Assembly (NCBI GenBank): GCA_964607515.1
Contig: CAZSKU010000026.1
Span: 1-34,460, forward strand
DNA length: 34,460 nucleotides
From: UBA6080 sp964607515
Lineage (GTDB): Bacteria > Fermentibacterota > Fermentibacteria > Fermentibacterales > JCC-6
Reading direction: 5' to 3'
The position numbers were made by a program, and so were the translations under genes. Of the stretch, positions 6,351 to 13,743 are shown piece after piece. The notes under the pieces are model-generated. The model ran no database searches and was not told where the DNA came from. It worked only from the letters and a program-made list of their open reading frames with translations. Position 1 is the stretch's first letter. Each line of letters starts with the position of its first letter.

Positions 6351-8636
6351 TTAGGAATCATTCTTATTATGTAAACCCTTACCCGTTCCGTCAAGCCTGG
6401 ACACCGCCAGCAGAGTCACGTCGTCGGTGTGGGCCTCGCCTCCAACCCAGGAGTCCAGAAGCCTGGTGACCGATTCGATGAGCACCTCCGGCCCCGCCCC
6501 CCTCCGGCTGACAAGCAGGTGTCCGAGCCTTTCCACCCCGAAGGGTTCTTCGTCCATGGGGCTGAAGGCGTCGGTCACTCCGTCGGTAAAAGCAGCCAGG
6601 GTGCTTCCGGGTTCCATGGAGGTGGTACCGCAGAGGTACTCCGCGTCGGGGTCTACTCCCAGCACCAGCCCCCCGACGTCGGGTCGCTCCAGGGATCCGT
6701 CGGCGTGCAGCAGCAGGGGAGGGTCGTGACCCGCGCAGCAGTACTCCAGACAGCCGTCCCTGTCGCCGAGGATCGCCAGGAACATGGTGATGAAGGAACC
6801 CTCGGGAACCTGGTCGCAAACCAGTCTGTTGAGCAGGGGAACCAGTTCGGACAGCCTCCGGCTGCTCAAGAGGAGGCTCCGAAGACTAGCCTGCAGCCCC
6901 GCCATCAGAAGGGACGCCGCAGCCCCCTTCCCGGCCACGTCCGCTATGGCCAGGGCTGTTCTTCCTCCGTCCAGGGGGACAACGTCGTAGTAGTCGCCCC
7001 CCACTACGCTGCACGGGATGTTCACAGCGGCTATCCCGTAACCCCGGGGCTGATGGATCTCCTTGGGAAACAGCTGTCTCTGGATCTCCCGGGCCAGGTC
7101 CAGTTCCCTCTGAAGCCTTTCCAGCTCCAGCTTTTCCCCGAAAAGCCGGGCGTTGTGGAATGCCTGGGCGATCTGCCGGGCGAAACTGTCGAAAAGCCCC
7201 CTGGTGTGGTCCACGAACCGGAAGGACTTGGAGGACGCCGCAAGAAGAAGCCCCAGATGCTCTCCCCGGACCTCCACCTGGGCTGCCATCAGGGAACCGA
7301 TCCTGCCCTTTCCGCTGAAAAGCCTCTCCAGGGAGGTTCTCCGGTAGTTGTTGAACATCAGCCCTCTGCCGGTGGAATCCAGCCGGGTGGACAGGAAGCC
7401 GTACCACTCCGGGGGAATCTCGCCGGAAAAGTCGCTCCCTTCGCCGCACCAGACACCGTCGAACCCCGGGCGGGACCCCGCGGGAACGATCCATACTGCG
7501 TCGGCGCCGGTAAGCCTTCTACCCAGCCGGGTGGCGGCGGTAGCCAGCTGACCCGGCTCGAAACTGGAATGGAGACTGTGGCTGAGATCCGACAGGGTGT
7601 TCAGTTCCCCGTACCTTTTATCCAGAAGTCTGGCGGTGGGCATGTGCAGAAGTATCGCCAGGAAGCTGCCGAAACCGTAGACCAGGAGGAAAAGGGCCAC
7701 AGTCCCCATGATGGTGGTTATCGAGTCGACGCAGAATCCCGGCATGCCCTCGGTGATGCACACAGCCATTACCCGCCGGGCGAATTCGGCGAACAGCAGG
7801 GCGCCGGCCATGACGAACAGCCTCACGCCGCGGTTGAGATAGTTGATCCATCTCTGGCAGAAAGCTGTGGCCGCGGCTACCAGCAGCACCGTAAGAAAGG
7901 ACGGACTGACAGGGTTATCCGCGATGGTCAGGGTGATCGCCCCGTCGAGGCCCATGACCGCCAGCCCGGAATGCAGGAAAATCGACGCCGCTGATATCCA
8001 GAAAAGGGCGTGGGTGGTCCCGGTCCTGTCCACCATCACCAGCCCTTCGGTCAACGCCATCATGGTCAGAAGGGCGGCCAGGGAAACAAGCATTCCCAGG
8101 GTCGCCAGCCTGCCGGGGCCCCTGAAGGTCTCCGGCGGGGGGCCCTCCACCCGCCGGGCGCTCACGGCTCCGGCTCCCGACACGGTTCCCAGGATCACCC
8201 CCAGGGTGGCCCCGGTGGCGTCCCCCAGGGAATTGATCACGGCGCCCCCGGGACCCGGAATGTCCAGGGAGATCATCTCCTGAACCGTCCGGGCGTTCTC
8301 CATGGCGGCATCCGCCACCGCCTCCCGGTTCATCGAGCGCAGCAGCCTTATCCTCTCCCCCTCCGCCCCGCCCGAGTTGACGCTCTCCCCGGACACCAGC
8401 ACCAGGGCCCCCCAGGCCACTCCGGAGAGAACCATCAGAAGGCCCAGCCTTCGGGAGATGCTCAATTCCCTGGTGAAGGAGCGCATGGCGGAGAAAAAGA
8501 GGATTCCGGAAAGAATGCACAGCAGGCCGGAAAACCGGTTGAAGGCGAACCAGGAAGAAAGAAGCGCCGGCGGAAGAACCAGAAGTCCTGACACGATCAG
8601 GACAGCGGTACTGGCCGGAACCCTTCCTCTGATCAC
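6351..8636 (-). CDS. membrane-bound SpoIIE-type (PP2C) serine phosphatase with GAF domain
   Basis: A 761-residue protein. Roughly the first 350 residues contain about eight hydrophobic segments. A GAF-like domain follows (about 360-510), then a coiled linker (LELERLQRELDLAREIQRQL) and a C-terminal SpoIIE/RsbU phosphatase domain (about 545-750). Metal-binding motifs are intact: VGGDYYDV, IADVAGKGAAASLLMA, AGHDPPLL, FTDGVTDA and HTDDVTLLAV. Such enzymes usually dephosphorylate an anti-anti-sigma factor or similar STAS protein in partner-switching pathways. The membrane and GAF parts would sense the signal. No STAS or anti-sigma gene is in the window. The GTG at 8636 overlaps the hisS stop as GTGA, with GGGAGAT upstream. 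The signal and target are unknown. Confidence 0.88.
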   Translation of the reverse strand: MIRGRVPASTAVLIVSGLLVLPPALLSSWFAFNRFSGLLCILSGILFFSAMRSFTRELSISRRLGLLMVLSGVAWGALVLVSGESVNSGGAEGERIRLLRSMNREAVADAAMENARTVQEMISLDIPGPGGAVINSLGDATGATLGVILGTVSGAGAVSARRVEGPPPETFRGPGRLATLGMLVSLAALLTMMALTEGLVMVDRTGTTHALFWISAASIFLHSGLAVMGLDGAITLTIADNPVSPSFLTVLLVAAATAFCQRWINYLNRGVRLFVMAGALLFAEFARRVMAVCITEGMPGFCVDSITTIMGTVALFLLVYGFGSFLAILLHMPTARLLDKRYGELNTLSDLSHSLHSSFEPGQLATAATRLGRRLTGADAVWIVPAGSRPGFDGVWCGEGSDFSGEIPPEWYGFLSTRLDSTGRGLMFNNYRRTSLERLFSGKGRIGSLMAAQVEVRGEHLGLLLAASSKSFRFVDHTRGLFDSFARQIAQAFHNARLFGEKLELERLQRELDLAREIQRQLFPKEIHQPRGYGIAAVNIPCSVVGGDYYDVVPLDGGRTALAIADVAGKGAAASLLMAGLQASLRSLLLSSRRLSELVPLLNRLVCDQVPEGSFITMFLAILGDRDGCLEYCCAGHDPPLLLHADGSLERPDVGGLVLGVDPDAEYLCGTTSMEPGSTLAAFTDGVTDAFSPMDEEPFGVERLGHLLVSRRGAGPEVLIESVTRLLDSWVGGEAHTDDVTLLAVSRLDGTGKGLHNKNDS
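6352..6366 (-). promoter_or_regulatory. Fur/PerR-type 7-1-7 inverted repeat
   Basis: On the plus strand, TAGGAAT-C-ATTCTTA is a 7-1-7 inverted repeat with a single mismatched pair. This is the geometry of Fur-superfamily operators (PerR consensus TTATAAT-n-ATTATAA). It touches the predicted -10 element and covers the predicted transcription start of the rubrerythrin operon. PerR control of rubrerythrin and superoxide reductase genes is known in clostridia and Desulfovibrio. No perR gene is in the window, so this is inference from geometry and context. Confidence 0.5.
6366..6394 (-). promoter_or_regulatory. sigma70-type promoter of the oxygen-defence operon
   Basis: On the minus strand a TTGACG -35 element (6394-6389) and a CATAAT -10 element (6371-6366) are separated by exactly 17 bases; each matches five of six consensus positions. 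The predicted start near 6359 leaves a leader of about 38 bases before the rubrerythrin ATG. The promoter lies within the last codons of the phosphatase gene, in an AT-rich patch unusual for this window. Confidence 0.65.
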
Positions 8637-9928
8637 TCCATCTCCCGTATCATGTCCGCCAGGGTATCCAGACGGCCGGCGACGGTCTCTCCCGTGCGCA
8701 TGTTCTTGATCCCCAGCTCCCCCGTGGAGACCTCCGCGGGCCCCACCACCAGGGCCCAGGGGTAGTTTTCTCTGGAAGCCTGCTGGATCTGTCTCGACAC
8801 CTTCCTGCCGGTGACGTCCACCGAAGCGCTCACCCCGAGGTTTCTGAATCCCTCGCCGATCTTCAGCGCCGGGCCCAGCTCCTCCGGGGAGAAGACCGCC
8901 ACGTACAGCTTTGCGGGGGGAGTTCTGTGCAGATCCCCCGGCAGACATCCGTAGGTCTCCAGAAAGAGGGTAAGGGCCAGGACTCCCAGACCGAACCCGA
9001 CTCCGGAGACCGGCCGCCCCTGGAATATCCCCACCAGGTTGTCGTACCTTCCCCCTCCGCACAGGGCTCTGCGGTTTTCTCCGCCGGTGTCGGTGAGTTC
9101 GAAGACGATGCCGGTGTAGTAGTCCAGGCCCCGGACCACCGATGGGCAGAACTCCGCCGAGGGCATTCCCGCTTCCCGGAGGAGCCGCTGGAAGCCGGCG
9201 ACCTCCCCCAGGGCGGGGCTGTCACCGAGCAACTCCCTCAGGTACGGATCTCCGGGGTCGCCTACACCGCACAATCTTTCCACCGCCAGGGCTCTCTCAG
9301 GGTCCCCAAGAGCCTCTTCAAGCAGGGCCAGCCACTCCCCCGGCTCCATCTTGTCCCTTTTGTCCAGCACTCCGAAGGCGCCCTGGGGGTCCTCCACCCC
9401 TGTGGCCGCAAGGGCCTCGGCGGCGAATCTCCTGCTGCTCCACCGGACCCGGTACTTTTCCGGCGACACCCCCAGCATCCTCATCATCCTGTCCAGCACC
9501 AGGAATACTTCCAGCTCGGCCCCGGGAGGATCGGCGCCCAGAATGTCCAGGTTGAACTGGAGGAACTCCCTCACCCTGCCCCTCTGGGGCCGCTCGTGCC
9601 GGAAGCACAGGGGAGTGGACATCCAGCGCACCGGAAGCGGCATCTCCCCCCGGGCCGCCACCATTCTGGCCAGGGTGGGCGTGAGTTCGGGTCTCAGCAC
9701 CACCTTCCTGCCCCCCCGGTCGGTGAAGAAGTAGCTCTGCTTCTCCACCAGCTCGCCTCCGCTCTTGGCCTCGAACAGGGAAAACGGTTCCAGCACCGGT
9801 CCGTCGTACTCCTGAAAGCCCGACAGAGCTCCCGCTTCCGTGAGCACCCGGCATACATGGCGCTCCACCAGCATTTCCTCGGGGTATCTCTGCCTCATAC
9901 CGGTGAGTGGATTTGTGGATAGGGTCAA
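8633..9928 (-). CDS. hisS: histidyl-tRNA synthetase
   Basis: A 431-residue class II synthetase that charges tRNA-His with histidine. Near the N-terminus LTGMRQRYPEEM matches the family's KGTRDxLPxE region. Motif 2 reads CFRHERPQRGRVREFLQFNLDILG. The histidine-specific motifs are VRGLDYYTGIVFE and GGGRYDNLVG. Residues from about 335 form the anticodon-binding domain, which distinguishes it from HisZ regulators. The start is a TTG at 9928, one base after the radical SAM stop, with GGAAGGA five bases upstream. The internal ATG at 9898 would cut the conserved N-terminal region. It is embedded in the radical SAM / phosphatase gene series and overlaps the phosphatase start. Confidence 0.95.
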   Translation of the reverse strand: MTLSTNPLTGMRQRYPEEMLVERHVCRVLTEAGALSGFQEYDGPVLEPFSLFEAKSGGELVEKQSYFFTDRGGRKVVLRPELTPTLARMVAARGEMPLPVRWMSTPLCFRHERPQRGRVREFLQFNLDILGADPPGAELEVFLVLDRMMRMLGVSPEKYRVRWSSRRFAAEALAATGVEDPQGAFGVLDKRDKMEPGEWLALLEEALGDPERALAVERLCGVGDPGDPYLRELLGDSPALGEVAGFQRLLREAGMPSAEFCPSVVRGLDYYTGIVFELTDTGGENRRALCGGGRYDNLVGIFQGRPVSGVGFGLGVLALTLFLETYGCLPGDLHRTPPAKLYVAVFSPEELGPALKIGEGFRNLGVSASVDVTGRKVSRQIQQASRENYPWALVVGPAEVSTGELGIKNMRTGETVAGRLDTLADMIREME

Positions 9929-9929
9929 G

Positions 9930-11216
9930 TCAGTCCTTCCCTTCTCCGCGGGCCAGGGGGCACCCCCCGCCGCAGACCGTGAATTCGATGCATTCCCGGC
10001 ACTTGGCCGGAAGATGGTCGCGATTTCTTATGCCCCTGAACAGGGGGCTGTTCCAGATTTCCTTCCACGGGTCCGTGAGGATGTTTCCAGCCCCCTGGAA
10101 CCAGCTCTGGCAGGGAAGCACCGTGCCGTCCGGTTCCACGCAGATGTTCATGGAGGCGGCGGTGCATCTTCTCGGGCCCAGGTCCAGCTGTTCCGGGTCT
10201 ATCCGGCAGTACTCCGTCGGCGAGTACCAGAGCATCCGGATGCCGGCCCTGTCGCATTCCTTTCGAAGCTCCAGCAGCAGAGCCTCCAGCCGGGAGTCTT
10301 CCAGGCTCTTCTCCCCCAGGGAAGTGTAGCCGCTGCAGATCACCGTGTTGAAAGCCGCGGCGTTCACCCCGAAACCCGCGACGAAGGACGGGATCGACAG
10401 CACCTGATCGTGGTTGTCCAGACACAGCGTGGTATTGGTCACCGTGTGGAACCCCTGGTCCACCGAGTTTCTTATCCCTTCCACGGTGTTCTGCCAGGCG
10501 TCCGCCCCTACCATGTCGTTGTGGACCGCGGGAACGGCCGACTCCAGGGTTACCTGGACGTAGTCCAGCCCGGCCTCCCTCAGAGCTTGCGCTCTGGACT
10601 TGTCCGCCAGGCCCACCCCGTTGGTCAGCAGCCCGGTGATCAGACCCAGACTCTCGGCGTGGCTGACCAGATCCTCGAGGTCGTCCCTGAGTATGGACTC
10701 GCCGCCGGTGAAGACCACCTGGGGAATGCCCGCGTCGGCCAGCCTGTTGATGGCCTCCTTCCAGCGGTCGGTGTCCATCTCGGGAACATGCCTGTCGCCC
10801 TTGTAACAATGGCCGCAGGCGACGTTGCACCGGTATGTGAGCGCCAGATCCGCTCTCAGGGGGGCGCTGGGGTCCGTTTCAGGACACTCCTCCACATCCA
10901 GCACCACTTTTTCCCCCCGGATAACCGCATCCAGGTCCTTGCGGAACCCCTCGAAATCCGTGAAGGCTTTTTTACGGGGAATGCCGTAGTTCCTTGCCAG
11001 TCTGGCGGCTCCCTCCGGGTCTTCCATACCCGAGAGGATGAGCCAGGCGCAGTCTGCGCCGGTGGGATTCAACCGGATAAGGGAAGCGGCGTTCACCACC
11101 AGCACTCCGCTCCCGTCGGGGTCAACCCGGAGATGCATTCTGGACCCGTCCCGGCGGAAATGGTGCAGCCCTGCAGGGGCTATCCGGGACGGTTCGGGTT
11201 TTTTGAACAGCTTCAT
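9930..11216 (-). CDS. radical SAM/SPASM protein with PqqD-like N-terminal domain
   Basis: A 428-residue enzyme in three parts. Residues about 20-105 look like a PqqD-type RiPP recognition element: short strands, then SLIRLNPTGADCAWLILSG and a helical end. The radical SAM core (about 120-330) has CNVACGHC, giving C130, C134 and C137 for the SAM-binding 4Fe-4S cluster, and VFTGGES. The C-terminal SPASM domain has C351, C359 and C369 plus C406-x2-C409-x5-C415-x3-C419 for auxiliary clusters. This architecture is typical of peptide maturases making thioether or C-C crosslinks. Adjacent ATGs at 11219 and 11216 overlap the stop of the DUF2207-like gene, whose Cys-Ala tail is the obvious candidate substrate. 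The reaction is not known. Confidence 0.88.
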   Translation of the reverse strand: MKLFKKPEPSRIAPAGLHHFRRDGSRMHLRVDPDGSGVLVVNAASLIRLNPTGADCAWLILSGMEDPEGAARLARNYGIPRKKAFTDFEGFRKDLDAVIRGEKVVLDVEECPETDPSAPLRADLALTYRCNVACGHCYKGDRHVPEMDTDRWKEAINRLADAGIPQVVFTGGESILRDDLEDLVSHAESLGLITGLLTNGVGLADKSRAQALREAGLDYVQVTLESAVPAVHNDMVGADAWQNTVEGIRNSVDQGFHTVTNTTLCLDNHDQVLSIPSFVAGFGVNAAAFNTVICSGYTSLGEKSLEDSRLEALLLELRKECDRAGIRMLWYSPTEYCRIDPEQLDLGPRRCTAASMNICVEPDGTVLPCQSWFQGAGNILTDPWKEIWNSPLFRGIRNRDHLPAKCRECIEFTVCGGGCPLARGEGKD

Positions 11217-12709
11217 CATCTTCCCCCTCCCGCACAGGCGCAGGCGCAGCCGGCGCAGGCGCAGGCGCAGGCGCAACCGCCTCCCGAATAGGATCTGCCG
11301 CCGGTGGATCGGGGTATCGGGTTCAGCACTCCGGCCACGCTGCGGGTCAGACCGCTGACCGCGCTTCCCGCGGCGGACTCGATTCTGGATACCAGGTTGC
11401 CGCAGGCGGCGGCCACGTTTACCGATCCTCCAGTGCCTCCCACGGGCACCGGCCATGCCGACACGGGAATGAAGACGGGTACGGGCAGCCTCGACAACCG
11501 GACCTGGGGTTTCTCCTCCGAGGCCAGCAGCCACTGGAACCTGTCGGAGAAGACCCGGGCCGCCTCGGTGGCGTCAGGCGATTGCCCCAGCTGCTTCCAT
11601 GCATTCTTCATCACCCCGTCGTAGTACTCTCCGGTTTCCTTCATGCTGAAGCCCTCCATGGCCAGTCCCAGCTCCTCGATCATCTCCTTGAAGTATTCGT
11701 TGAGGTTTCCGGAGGTCAGTCCCTCCTCTCCCAGGAGAAGGTCTACCAGTTTCTTCTCATAGGTCCTGAGCCCCTCGGGAATCAGTGAGGATGGGGTTAT
11801 CCGGGAGTCGGTTCCCTCCCCGGTGACCGTCACGGCGCCCTTCTTGATGAGGCTCCATACCACCAGCATGAGGACCCGCTCCAGGGGTTTTTCCATGAGC
11901 AGCGCCGCCATGGGGACCGTCAGACCCCGGCGCACCCCCTTGCCGCCGGTCCGGATTTTTGGAGGCAGGTACTGCCTGGACCTGATCCGGGTGTTCCTCA
12001 CCATGAATACGATTGGCAGGACCACTATCAGAACCATCACCAGCAGGAACGCCAGGGGAACGCAGCAGGCGGGATCTATAAGGGGCTCGCTGGGACGGAC
12101 CGACAGAGATCCCGTGACCAGGCTGTCAGGGAAACCCACCCCGACTTCGAAGCTCCTGTTGAGCCTCACGTCCCGCTCCCACCGGAATACGACCCTGTCC
12201 TTGGCCACCCAGGCGGTGTCGAAGGGCACGTCATGGTACCGGACGAGTTCGGGTTCACTGCCCGGCGGAAACACCAGGTCCATCACCAGACTGGTGTTCC
12301 CGTGGATCAGGGCCCCGTCGAACCAGGTCGGCGACAGGCGGAGCGAGGCCCAGCCCTCCTGTTCGTCGTCCTCGTAGATGCCTCCCCGGCAGGAGCCGTG
12401 GAACTCCAGTATCCCGGTCTGCCCGGGTCCTATTCCGGCCCCCAGGGGCACCTCCACGCCGTTTTCGATGTACGAGGATCTGCGAACCGGCATGGAAACC
12501 CTGTCCAGAAAGGCCTGCATCTGTTCGGTGTTCCATTCCGGAGTGGGAAGCCCGATGTCCACCACGTCTATGGGGTCAGCCCCTGCATGGCACTCGAACT
12601 GGATTCTGTAGTCCAGCAGAAGGGTCTGGTCGGACTCCACCTCCACCCGGAAATCCATCCGGGGGATCGAGAAGCTGTAAGAGGCCAGCAGCGCGAGAAT
12701 CATCACCAT
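11216..12709 (-). CDS. DUF2207-like membrane protein with Cys-Ala repeat tail
   Basis: A 497-residue protein. Residues 1-15 form a signal-like hydrophobic segment, followed by a beta-rich extracytoplasmic domain to about 213. A transmembrane helix follows at about 216-237, then a presumably cytoplasmic region (240-475) with helical, GxKGVRR- and KKGAVTV-containing segments. The order matches DUF2207 membrane proteins, which usually end in a Gly-rich tail. Here the last 22 residues are GGG, four Cys-Ala pairs, Gly, three Cys-Ala pairs and GGGR, giving seven cysteines in 15 residues. The ATG at 12709 is nine bases from GGAGGA, and the upstream stop lies inside the start region. It overlaps the radical SAM gene, suggesting enzyme and substrate. 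Metal binding by the tail is the alternative. Confidence 0.78.
   Translation of the reverse strand: MVMILALLASYSFSIPRMDFRVEVESDQTLLLDYRIQFECHAGADPIDVVDIGLPTPEWNTEQMQAFLDRVSMPVRRSSYIENGVEVPLGAGIGPGQTGILEFHGSCRGGIYEDDEQEGWASLRLSPTWFDGALIHGNTSLVMDLVFPPGSEPELVRYHDVPFDTAWVAKDRVVFRWERDVRLNRSFEVGVGFPDSLVTGSLSVRPSEPLIDPACCVPLAFLLVMVLIVVLPIVFMVRNTRIRSRQYLPPKIRTGGKGVRRGLTVPMAALLMEKPLERVLMLVVWSLIKKGAVTVTGEGTDSRITPSSLIPEGLRTYEKKLVDLLLGEEGLTSGNLNEYFKEMIEELGLAMEGFSMKETGEYYDGVMKNAWKQLGQSPDATEAARVFSDRFQWLLASEEKPQVRLSRLPVPVFIPVSAWPVPVGGTGGSVNVAAACGNLVSRIESAAGSAVSGLTRSVAGVLNPIPRSTGGRSYSGGGCACACACAGCACACAGGGR
11231..11275 (-). repeat. hexanucleotide repeat encoding Cys-Ala dipeptides
   Basis: Read on the minus strand, TGCGCC occurs four times in tandem, then a GGC codon, then two more TGCGCC units and a variant TGTGCG. 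Each unit encodes Cys-Ala, so slippage would add or remove dipeptides without changing frame. One synonymous difference in the last unit suggests that the amino acid pattern is selected, not only the DNA repeat. Confidence 0.9.
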
Positions 12710-13056
12710 TTCGGAGCTTCCTCCATCTGGTAGGTGCTTCCGCAGAACGGACATTCCACCACGGCGGTCCCCCCTATTTCCCGCAGGGCGTCGGGGGACA
12801 GGGTGCCCCCGCAGGAACGGCACTTGAGGGTTTCCATCTGGACGTCCCCGCTCAGGTCAAGCTCCCTGCGCTCCACCACCCTGTGGACCTGTCTGCGAAG
12901 CCCGATCAGAAGGAGGAATGCCCCGGCCCCCAGCATTACAACCCCGATGATCACCGATCCGGTGGAATGGTTGTAGGATCCCCCGATGAGAAACAGAATC
13001 CCGAGCACCAGCAGGGCCAGCCCTGCCAGCACCACCAAGACCTTGATTATCTTCAT
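12703..13056 (-). CDS. small membrane protein with C-terminal zinc ribbon
   Basis: A 117-residue protein with two N-terminal hydrophobic helices (about residues 4-25 and 35-55) and a short basic linker (LRRQVHRVVERRE). The C-terminal zinc ribbon is built from CRSCGG and CPFCGSTY about 25 residues apart. No enzyme motif is visible. The ATG at 13056 is preceded by AGGGGGAACGAAGG. The last codons overlap the start region of the DUF2207-like gene, so the two are probably made together and may act in the same membrane complex. It appears to be the first gene of the series running through the radical SAM gene and hisS. Function is unknown. Confidence 0.8.
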   Translation of the reverse strand: MKIIKVLVVLAGLALLVLGILFLIGGSYNHSTGSVIIGVVMLGAGAFLLLIGLRRQVHRVVERRELDLSGDVQMETLKCRSCGGTLSPDALREIGGTAVVECPFCGSTYQMEEAPKW

Positions 13057-13118
13057 CCTTCGTTCCCCCTGGAGGGTGAGAGTCGCGAGAGTGCGTGTCC
13101 GGAAACCGGAGGTCAACC

Positions 13119-13631
13119 GTGAAACATTACAATGAAATTCCGCCCGAGTCTATAGAGGGCAATCCCTTTGAAATGATCGGTAAAAGATGGTTCCTGATAA
13201 CCGCCGGAGTGCCCGGCGACTACAATACCATGACAGGAGGATGGGGCGCTCTGGGCTATCTGTGGAACAGGTCCGTGGCCATCGCCTACGTCCGTCCGGT
13301 CCGGCACACCTTTCATTTCACGGAAAAGAACCAATGGTTCACCCTGAGTTTCTTCCCCGAGTCCCAGCGGAAAGCCCTGCAGTTCTGCGGCAGCAATTCG
13401 GGGAGGGACGTGGACAAGGCGGCAGCCACCGGGTTGACGCTCTTCCAGCCCACCCCCGAGACGGTGTCCTTCACCCAGGCCGAACTGATCCTGGTCTGCA
13501 GAAAGCTGTACGCCCACTTCCTCAAACCGGGTGAATTCACCGATCCTTCGGTGGATTCCGCCTGCTATCCTCAGCACGACCACCACCGGGTCTATATCGG
13601 CGAGATAACAAAGGTATTGGGGACGGAGTAA
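13119..13631 (+). CDS. flavin reductase-like (FMN-binding split barrel) protein
   Basis: A 170-residue protein resembling the flavin reductase-like split-barrel family. The stretch FLITAGVPGDYNTMTGGWGALGYLWN, followed by VRPVRHTFHF, matches the region where related proteins bind FMN. Members reduce flavins or act as NAD(P)H- or ferredoxin-linked flavoproteins. The GTG at 13119 is chosen because GGAGG lies six bases upstream; an earlier in-frame GTG at 13095 lacks this. It is one of few plus-strand genes and is divergent from the zinc-ribbon gene across a 62-base gap. Its final codons and stop lie within the left inverted repeat, so its natural C-terminus may have been altered. Confidence 0.82.
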   Translation: MKHYNEIPPESIEGNPFEMIGKRWFLITAGVPGDYNTMTGGWGALGYLWNRSVAIAYVRPVRHTFHFTEKNQWFTLSFFPESQRKALQFCGSNSGRDVDKAAATGLTLFQPTPETVSFTQAELILVCRKLYAHFLKPGEFTDPSVDSACYPQHDHHRVYIGEITKVLGTE

Positions 13632-13648
13632 ACAAAGTCAACTAATCA
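13619..13648 (+). repeat. left copy of 30-bp inverted repeat
   Basis: Reads GGGGACGGAGTAAACAA, then AG, then TCAACTAATCA. It supplies the last codons and TAA stop of the flavin reductase-like gene. Similarity to the right copy stops sharply at both ends. Confidence 0.85.
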
Positions 13649-13743
13649 ATGTATTTTGTTGTACTGCAGTATATTGGACTGTGCTGCATGTACCTTAGAG
13701 TACTCGATTACCGGGATCTAATATAAATATACGGACAAGATAT

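Noticed and set aside
6429..7994. Plus-strand open frame of 521 codons opposite the phosphatase gene
   Set aside because: The minus-strand protein has intact PP2C motifs; the plus-strand product is low-complexity and motif-free.
11229..11280. Short GC-rich tandem repeat as a possible CRISPR or origin element
   Set aside because: The units are six bases long, without spacers, and are codons of the DUF2207-like protein tail.
9840..11291. Plus-strand open frame of 483 codons across hisS and the radical SAM gene
   Set aside because: It crosses a gene boundary on the other strand and encodes no known domain; its end is the antisense of the Cys-Ala repeat.
13661..13693. Imperfect inverted repeat GTACTGCAG ... 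CTGCATGTAC as a bidirectional terminator
   Set aside because: The stem needs a bulge and a 14-base loop, and there is no T run after it.
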